The notes under the pieces are model-generated. The model was given only the letters and a program-made list of their open reading frames with translations. It was not told the DNA's origin and did no database searches. A DNA stretch of 21,342 nucleotides from Bacillota bacterium. GTDB lineage: Bacteria; Bacillota; Sulfobacillia; Sulfobacillales; Sulfobacillaceae. The DNA is taken from contig JAMDDZ010000035.1 of assembly GCA_023488565.1 (NCBI GenBank), positions 1-21,342 of the forward strand. The letters run 5' to 3'. Position numbers and translations under genes: made by a program. This document shows positions 16,571-21,342 of this stretch, one piece after another. The first letter of the stretch is position 1. Each line of letters starts with the position of its first letter.

Positions 16571-17281
16571 ATGTATCTGCCGGCATTTTCGTACTTGGGT
16601 CCGATACCGCTTGGCACAGTGCTGTTATTAGCGGCGCTGGCGGCGGGTCTCCTGCTGGCATCGCGCTTGGATCGAACCCAAAAAGTAACAGAGCTACTCT
16701 GGAGCATGTTAATAGGTGGCGCCCTTGGAGACAAAGCCGTTTACATTTTCAGTGATCTCCCATACTACATGCACCATTTGAGCCACCTGCTGTTCACTCC
16801 GATGAGTGCTTGGGGCATAGGCGGAATGATCATAGGCGCTTTGATAGGATTGATCTGGGTATATTGGCGCTATCGCCGCCAGTGGCATCTGTCCGATATT
16901 GACACGTTGGCCATGACCGTTGCGGCAATGCTGTTGATTCGCGCCCCAGGACAAAATCTGGTGGGGATCCCAGCCCCGAACTGGCCACGCGCCATCGCAG
17001 TTTCCTTAGACGGCACATTGGTGTTTCCCAGCTATGCCCTTTGGGCAGTGTTGCTTGTCCTGGTGTTGATAGGCGGAGGAATCCTTTACCGTCATTGGCG
17101 CCTTTTGTGGCCAGGGGCTACTGCAGGCGCGGTTATGTTAGGCATTGCCATCGCTTGGCTTGCCACCAGCCTTACCCTGCCCACCCATGGCGTGCCCTTT
17201 ACACTCGGACAATGGCTAGCTCTGGCTGCTGCCGTTGCCGGCTTTCGCCTGATGACCCCTGCTACCAATTGTGAGAACTAA
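16571..17281 (+). CDS. Lgt-fold polytopic membrane protein, probably non-catalytic
   Basis: This 236-residue protein has about seven hydrophobic segments. The order and spacing of segments look like prolipoprotein diacylglyceryl transferase (Lgt): N-terminal FSYLGPIPLGTVLL like the Lgt FSIGPL start, IGGALGDKAVYIF where Lgt has GxRLGYVLFY, WGIGGMIIGALIG where Lgt has the HGG block, FPSYALWAVLL where Lgt has HPSQLYEALL, and a final LGQWLALAAAVAGFRLM. The catalytic or highly conserved residues of Lgt are missing: no HGG histidine, no GRIGNF Arg/Asn, no HPSQLYE histidine. The ATG at 16571 is preferred, nine bases after AAGGAGG; an ATG at 16562 overlaps that site. It follows the TlpA-like gene by five bases. 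The homology is my reading by eye. Confidence 0.7.
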   Translation: MYLPAFSYLGPIPLGTVLLLAALAAGLLLASRLDRTQKVTELLWSMLIGGALGDKAVYIFSDLPYYMHHLSHLLFTPMSAWGIGGMIIGALIGLIWVYWRYRRQWHLSDIDTLAMTVAAMLLIRAPGQNLVGIPAPNWPRAIAVSLDGTLVFPSYALWAVLLVLVLIGGGILYRHWRLLWPGATAGAVMLGIAIAWLATSLTLPTHGVPFTLGQWLALAAAVAGFRLMTPATNCEN

Positions 17282-17367
17282 TCAACGACCCCCATTGGGA
17301 GTGTCCTCTGCGGTCATCCCGTGCCAATGCTGTCGACCCCGTATCAGACGTGTTTTCCTGATAGCCA

Positions 17368-17376
17368 TGGTATAAT
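17368..17376 (+). promoter_or_regulatory. Extended -10 promoter for ispH
   Basis: TGG-TATAAT is identical to the element before ctpA. There is no good -35. The start would be near 17383, inside the 12-base palindrome at 17381-17392, leaving a leader of about 69 bases. The upstream gap from 17282 shows no intrinsic terminator for the ccdA operon. Confidence 0.62.
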
Positions 17377-17380
17377 CATC

Positions 17381-17392
17381 CTATGATCATAG
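17381..17392. repeat. 12-base palindrome CTATGATCATAG over the predicted ispH transcription start
   Basis: CTATGATCATAG is a perfect palindrome beginning four bases after TATAAT. Its position over the start site suits a repressor operator or a small 5' hairpin, but no regulator is known. Confidence 0.35.
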
Positions 17393-17451
17393 CGAGGCTG
17401 GCATAGAGATTATTGCCATCAGTGCCCCAGCAACGATAAGGGAGTCTAGTC

Positions 17452-18339
17452 ATGATGGAAGTGCTAAAGGTTCATCCGCGGGGTTACTGCTACGGGGTTG
17501 TCGATGCGATTACGATGGCTAAACGGATTGCTAAGGATCCCAATGTGCCCCGTCCCATCTATATTTTAGGCCAAATCGTGCACAATCGGCATACGGTGCT
17601 GGAGCTTGAAGAGTATGGCATCCAAACTCTGGATGGCGGCCTTCGGTTAGACCTCTTGGACCAGGTGCCCGATGGCGCTACAGTGATTTTTACTGCGCAT
17701 GGCATTTCCCCGGCAGTCAAAGCTAAGGCTGCACAACGTGGTCTCAATTTCTATGATGCCACCTGTCCTGATGTGACTAAAACCCATATATTAATTCGGG
17801 AAAAAATTCAGGAGGGATATTCCATTATCTATATTGGCACTAAAGGGCACCCCGAACCCGAAGGGGCTATGGGCGAAGCACCCCAAGGCCGGGTCGCATT
17901 AGTCACCACCGTGGCAGACATCGAACACCTCACATTTTCTGCTCAAGAACCACTAGCTATCGTTACGCAAACCACATTGAGCCAGTGGGATACCAAGACA
18001 GTGATTGACGCACTACTCGCGAAGTATCCCCAGGCCGAAGTGCACAATGAGATTTGCCTCGCCACCCAGTTGCGCCAAGAAGCCGCCGTCAAAGTGTCTG
18101 ATGAGGTAGACATGGTTGTGGTAGTTGGAGACCGGCGCAGCAACAACTCCAATCGTTTAGTGGAAGTCGTGGAAAAAATTGGCGGCAAGCCTTCAGTACG
18201 TGTGGAAAGTGTGGCAGATCTGCGTCCTGAATGGTTTGACGGCATAACCAAAGTCGCGGTAACCGCTGGCTCCTCCACCCCGAGCCACATTACCCGGCAA
18301 GTGATTCAACAGTTGGAAGCGTGGGGTAAAATCAATTAA
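17452..18339 (+). CDS. ispH: 4-hydroxy-3-methylbut-2-enyl diphosphate reductase
   Basis: IspH (LytB) catalyses the last MEP-pathway step, reducing HMBPP to isopentenyl and dimethylallyl diphosphate with a [4Fe-4S] cluster. At 295 residues it is near the usual length. The three cluster cysteines are in context: C13 (PRGYCYGV), C105 (DATCPDV) and C202 (EICLATQLRQ). Substrate residues are also present: His in QIVHNRHTV, AHGISP, the catalytic Glu in KGHPEPEG (E135) and TQTTLS. The ATG at 17452 has AAGGGAG seven bases upstream; the next codon is also ATG. It stands alone, with its own extended -10 promoter. It supplies isoprenoids such as the menaquinone side chain that complex I would need. Confidence 0.97.
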   Translation: MMEVLKVHPRGYCYGVVDAITMAKRIAKDPNVPRPIYILGQIVHNRHTVLELEEYGIQTLDGGLRLDLLDQVPDGATVIFTAHGISPAVKAKAAQRGLNFYDATCPDVTKTHILIREKIQEGYSIIYIGTKGHPEPEGAMGEAPQGRVALVTTVADIEHLTFSAQEPLAIVTQTTLSQWDTKTVIDALLAKYPQAEVHNEICLATQLRQEAAVKVSDEVDMVVVVGDRRSNNSNRLVEVVEKIGGKPSVRVESVADLRPEWFDGITKVAVTAGSSTPSHITRQVIQQLEAWGKIN

Positions 18340-18547
18340 GCCAGCACGGTGGTAAGATTTAGTCACGCTATTGGTTGATCGTTTGTTGTTCCCTCGTGGT
18401 AAACATCGCCACAATAGGATTGTTGGAAAAATCCATAGACTGCTGCAATGTGAACTGCTTGCAATTTACTATGAATTTTTAACTCTCCTATTTTTTTCGT
18501 TTTCCGAGTATAATGATAAGGGCATGTGTGGGAAAGGAGAGTTAAGT
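18340..18547 (+). promoter_or_regulatory. acsA leader and promoter region
   Basis: This gap holds a perfect TATAAT at 18509-18514 (preceded by GAG, not TGn) and a T-rich stretch at 18490-18503 just upstream that may act as an UP-like element. No good -35 is seen. The predicted start is near 18521, giving a leader of about 27 bases with AAAGGAG at 18533-18539. Earlier in the gap are only short inverted repeats (GGATT...AATCC at 18418-18435) with no terminator for ispH. Confidence 0.5.
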
Positions 18548-20572
18548 ATGGCCGACAAAAATTCCCGACAAGAGCAAGAAATCGAAGTGCATTGGCGGGA
18601 AGAGGATTATTACGAACCTCCGCAAAGTTTTGTTGCACAAGCTAATCTGAAAGACCCCGATGTTTATCCCCGCTTTAGCTTAGAGAATTTCCCGGATTGT
18701 TTCGTAGAATATGCTGATCTTTTAGATTGGGAAAAACCATGGGACACGGTACTGGATTCTTCGCATCCCCCATTTTGGCGCTGGTTTGTCGGGGGGCGCC
18801 TCAATGCCTCGTATAACTGCATTGATCGACATCTTTCCACCCATCCCGATAAAGTCGCCTATTATTTCGTGGCTGAACATGAACACGACCCTATCGTGAC
18901 GGTGACCTATCGCGAATTGTATTGGCGCGTCAATGAGTTTGCCGCTTTACTGCGAGATTTCGCCGGCGTAAAAAAGGGCGATCGCGTCACTATTCACATG
19001 CCAATGGTTGTCGAACTTCCTATAGCCATGCTGGCCTGTGCACGGTTGGGAGCCATCCATTCGGTAGTGTTCGGCGGGTTCAGCGGGCAGGCATGTGCCG
19101 ACCGTATGGTGGATTCAGAAAGCTCGCTGCTGATAACCATCGATGGGTATAACCGCAATGGCAAATGGCTGGATCATAAAGAGAAAGCCGACATTGCTGT
19201 AGCCCGTGCAAACGAGCTGGGGCATGTGCTAAACCGCGTCCTTATTTTCGAACGAGAACCCGGCCACTATGGGGGATCTGCTTTAGTCGAAGGTCGCGAT
19301 TATGTCATTAATGACTTGTTGCCGCAATATCGAGGCAGGGTTGTGGAACCCGAATCGGTGCCGGCGGAAGATCCCCTGTTTTTGATGTATACTTCTGGAT
19401 CTACGGGTAAACCTAAAGGTATCCAGCACGGGACTGGAGGATACCTTTCCTATGTGACGGCCACCTGCAAGAATATCCTGGATATCCAGCCCGACGATGT
19501 TTATTGGTGCATGGCTGACATTGGATGGATTACGGGACATTCATACATTGTGTATGGTCCGTTGTCGCTGGGAGCCACCTCGGTCATCTATGAAGGCGGC
19601 CCTGCATATCCGGATGCCGGTCGCGTATGGCGTATCGCAGAAAGATTGGGAGTCAACATTTTTCATACCTCCCCCACCGCGATCCGGAGCTTAAGACAGC
19701 ATGGCAGCGCCATTCCCGGCAAGTACAATTACCACTTCAAACTCATGGTCACGGTCGGCGAGCCGATTGAGCCCGACGTATGGCGCTGGTACTACAATGT
19801 CGTGGGTAAGCAAGAAGCCGTCATCGTGGATACTTGGTGGCAAACCGAGACCGGAGGTTTTCTCTGCAGTACAGTCCCGGCCTTAAAACCGATGAAACCC
19901 GGCAGCACCGGACCGGGCATCCCAGGGATCCATCCCGTAGTGCTTGACGAAGAAGGCAATGAAGTCAGCGCAGGTTCCGGCGAGGGTGGCAACATCTGCA
20001 TTCGCAACCCCTGGCCTGGAATTTGCCAAACCATTTGGCGCGATCCGGATCGATTTGTCCGCACTTATTACGAAAAATACAACAAAAATCCGGAGAGCAA
20101 AGACTGGCGAGACTGGCCATATATGGCTGGTGATGGCGCCATGGAAGCGGCAGACGGGTATTTCCGGATTCTTGGCCGCATTGACGACGTCATCAATGTT
20201 GCCGGACACCGTCTCGGGACCAAAGAGTTGGAGTCTGCGGTGCTGAGAATGCCAGAGGTAGCAGAAGCGGCCGTGGTGGCTGCGCACGACGACATCAAAG
20301 GCAGTATTCCTGAAATTTATGTGTCGTTGCATCCCGGCATTATCGGCGATGACGCACTATCACAAAAGATTGTCGATGCCATCGTGCGGGAAATTGGCCC
20401 TATTGCCCGCCCGCGCAAAATCTGGATGGTTCCGGATTTGCCGAAAACACGATCAGGTAAGATCATGCGCCGTATTTTGGCGTCGATCTCAGACAATCGA
20501 GAGATTGGGGATGTGACCACGCTATCCAACCCTGAAGTGGTTGACAGCATTCATCACCTAGTCCGCCCCTAA
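18548..20572 (+). CDS. acsA: Acetyl-CoA synthetase (acetate--CoA ligase, AMP-forming)
   Basis: This ANL-family enzyme converts acetate, ATP and CoA to acetyl-CoA through acetyl-AMP. It has 674 residues. Visible core motifs: A3 YTSGSTGKPKG (281-291), A5 DTWWQTETGG (428-437) whose second Trp (431) matches the residue that limits the pocket to acetate, the ATP-binding DGYFRILGRIDDVINVAGHRLG block (about 536-557), and A10 RSGKIMRR with Lys638, the site of regulatory acetylation in this family. Start ATG 18548 is set by AAAGGAG eight bases upstream. The open frame extends upstream to 18371, but that part covers the promoter. The hinge-region sequence NVAGHRLGTKELES differs from the usual NVSGHR. 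The next gene is an acetate permease, supporting acetate use. Confidence 0.95.
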   Translation: MADKNSRQEQEIEVHWREEDYYEPPQSFVAQANLKDPDVYPRFSLENFPDCFVEYADLLDWEKPWDTVLDSSHPPFWRWFVGGRLNASYNCIDRHLSTHPDKVAYYFVAEHEHDPIVTVTYRELYWRVNEFAALLRDFAGVKKGDRVTIHMPMVVELPIAMLACARLGAIHSVVFGGFSGQACADRMVDSESSLLITIDGYNRNGKWLDHKEKADIAVARANELGHVLNRVLIFEREPGHYGGSALVEGRDYVINDLLPQYRGRVVEPESVPAEDPLFLMYTSGSTGKPKGIQHGTGGYLSYVTATCKNILDIQPDDVYWCMADIGWITGHSYIVYGPLSLGATSVIYEGGPAYPDAGRVWRIAERLGVNIFHTSPTAIRSLRQHGSAIPGKYNYHFKLMVTVGEPIEPDVWRWYYNVVGKQEAVIVDTWWQTETGGFLCSTVPALKPMKPGSTGPGIPGIHPVVLDEEGNEVSAGSGEGGNICIRNPWPGICQTIWRDPDRFVRTYYEKYNKNPESKDWRDWPYMAGDGAMEAADGYFRILGRIDDVINVAGHRLGTKELESAVLRMPEVAEAAVVAAHDDIKGSIPEIYVSLHPGIIGDDALSQKIVDAIVREIGPIARPRKIWMVPDLPKTRSGKIMRRILASISDNREIGDVTTLSNPEVVDSIHHLVRP

Positions 20573-20607
20573 ACCGGATCAAGTAACATCCGGTATTTGC
20601 ATGCGCA

Positions 20608-20633
20608 GGGGAATCTTTATTAAGAGATTCCCC
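20608..20633 (+). other. Strong hairpin without U-tract between acsA and satP
   Basis: GGGGAATCT at 20608-20616 pairs perfectly with AGATTCCCC at 20625-20633, nine base pairs around an eight-base loop. The following bases are GGTTAAGAAAAAA, so there is no U-run and it is not a standard intrinsic terminator in either direction. It may stabilise the upstream mRNA or set the acsA:satP ratio. Confidence 0.65.
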
Positions 20634-20659
20634 GGTTAAGAAAAAACTGAATTCCCACA

Positions 20660-20671
20660 CTAGTAAACTAG
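20660..20671. repeat. Small inverted repeat abutting the satP ribosome binding site
   Basis: CTAGT-AA-ACTAG has five-base arms with a two-base centre, and its last G is the first base of the GAGGAGG binding site. It could be an operator or be chance. Confidence 0.3.
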
Positions 20672-20685
20672 AGGAGGAATATCGC

Positions 20686-21273
20686 ATGACTGGAAAACTA
20701 GCAAATCCAGGGCCTTTAGGCCTCGCCGGATTTGCCTTTACCACCTGGATGCTCAGCATGATTAACGCCGGGTGGTTCGATGCGAAAGCGCTAGGCATGG
20801 TCATTGCTTTAGCTATGGCTTATGGTGGCACTGCTCAGATGGTGGCAGGCGTGTTGGAATTCCGCAAGGGCAACACTTTCGGTACCGTCGCATTCTTCTC
20901 ATATGGGGCTTTCTGGTGGTCGTTTGCCCTGTTTGCTCATTATTTCGGCGCGACTGTGCCAGCAGCGTTTATAGGGTGGTATTTATTTGTCTGGGGCATC
21001 TTTACGTTCTATATGTGGATCGCCACTCTAAAGAATAATATGGCATTGCAACTGGTGTTTTTGGCACTGTGGATCACATTCATTTTATTAGCCATTGGTG
21101 CTTGGGGCGTTGCTTCCATGACCACCTTAGGCGGCTACGTTGGTCTGATTACTGCTATCCTAGCCTTTTATCTCTCCGCGGCTGAAGTGATTAACGAGTC
21201 ATTTGGCCGCACTGTACTACCATTGGGACCATTTAACAAGACCCCGGCCAACCCAGCACAACAAAGCGCATAA
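20686..21273 (+). CDS. satP: GPR1/FUN34/YaaH (SatP) family acetate/succinate transporter
   Basis: SatP-type proteins are six-helix membrane transporters or channels for acetate and succinate. This one has 195 residues, the normal size. The signature NPGPLGLAGFAFTT (7-20) matches the family motif NPAPLGL, with Gly for the first Ala. Helices fall near 12-28, 37-57, 66-86, 92-112, 119-139 and 147-168, with small and aromatic residues along the pore as usual (YGGTAQMVAGVLEF, YGAFWWSFAL). ATG 20686 has GAGGAGG eight bases upstream. It lies 113 bases after acsA, with the hairpin between, and ends at a strong terminator. Together with acsA it would import and activate acetate. In an acidic habitat this could also remove harmful acetic acid; that is inference. 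Confidence 0.93.
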   Translation: MTGKLANPGPLGLAGFAFTTWMLSMINAGWFDAKALGMVIALAMAYGGTAQMVAGVLEFRKGNTFGTVAFFSYGAFWWSFALFAHYFGATVPAAFIGWYLFVWGIFTFYMWIATLKNNMALQLVFLALWITFILLAIGAWGVASMTTLGGYVGLITAILAFYLSAAEVINESFGRTVLPLGPFNKTPANPAQQSA

Positions 21274-21293
21274 AGAACTTAAATAGTGAAAAA

Positions 21294-21326
21294 AGCACCC
21301 ATGCATTAGCATTGGGTGCTCTTTTT
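21294..21326 (+). terminator. Intrinsic terminator after satP (possibly bidirectional)
   Basis: AGCACCCA-TGC pairs with GCA-TTGGGTGCT (about 11 pairs with one bulged A, loop ATTA), followed by TTTTT at 21322-21326. An A-run at 21289-21294 upstream gives a U-run on the other strand, so it could also stop transcription coming from the right. Confidence 0.88.
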
Positions 21327-21342
21327 CAAAAGGTAATTGTCG

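Noticed and set aside
17282..17310. CCCATTGGG mini-inverted repeat after the Lgt-like gene as a terminator
   Set aside because: Stem of three to four pairs and no following T-run.
18448..18462. CcpA cre-like sequence (TGTGAACTGCTTGCA) upstream of acsA
   Set aside because: Too many mismatches at the central CG and flanks of the cre consensus to call, though acsA genes are often under CcpA.
18371..18547. N-terminal extension of acsA from the upstream in-frame start
   Set aside because: The extension covers the TATAAT promoter and the real binding site; the family N-terminus begins near MADKN.

Overview
The window looks like a chromosomal core region of a low-to-mid-GC Gram-positive bacterium (Bacillota). 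Evidence seen in the sequence: strong AAGGAGG/AAGGGGG ribosome binding sites, GTG and TTG starts mixed with ATG, tight operons with overlapping genes, and a gene neighbourhood (ftsE-ftsX-ctpA-uvrB-uvrA and rapZ-yvcK-whiA) that is a classic Bacillota arrangement. Roughly balanced base composition, a Nuo-type complex I, a CcdA/TlpA pair and acetate uptake genes would fit a thermoacidophile such as Sulfobacillus, but that genus is an inference. I see no phage, transposon, CRISPR, tRNA or rRNA, and every intergenic gap is shorter than about 210 bases.

Positions 1-4056, minus strand. The start of a complex I operon (nuoA-nuoB-nuoC, running off the left edge) follows its own promoter. It lies downstream of rapZ-yvcK-whiA, the conserved nucleotide-signalling, cell-envelope and division regulator cluster. 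YvcK carries a two-helix membrane anchor and its 3' end overlaps whiA by about 79 bases. NuoA has Gly where the family has a conserved membrane Glu.

Positions 4217-4459, plus strand. One small basic single-helix membrane protein of unknown function sits tail-to-tail with the HAD gene; their stop codons overlap.

Positions 4456-15190, minus strand. A long collinear run reads ftsE-ftsX-ctpA-uvrB-uvrA-uvrC-(YvlD-like membrane protein)-HAD phosphatase. It holds the FtsEX cell-wall-division ABC system, a secreted C-terminal processing protease, and the whole UvrABC nucleotide excision repair endonuclease. An extra extended -10 promoter sits between ftsX and ctpA.

Positions 15191-15330 are a divergent promoter region. 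To its right, on the plus strand, are a three-gene membrane thiol-redox operon (ccdA, a TlpA-like thioredoxin, and a degenerate Lgt-fold membrane protein without recognisable catalytic residues), then ispH (last step of the MEP isoprenoid pathway), then acsA (acetyl-CoA synthetase) and a SatP/YaaH-type acetate transporter, closed by a clear intrinsic terminator. acsA and satP together form an acetate import-and-activation pair separated by a strong hairpin that lacks a U-tract.

Most of this is well-known core biology. I found no convincing wholly new system. The best leads are the Lgt-like pseudoenzyme in the CcdA/TlpA operon, the NuoA Glu-to-Gly change, the long yvcK/whiA overlap, and the structured acsA-satP spacer.
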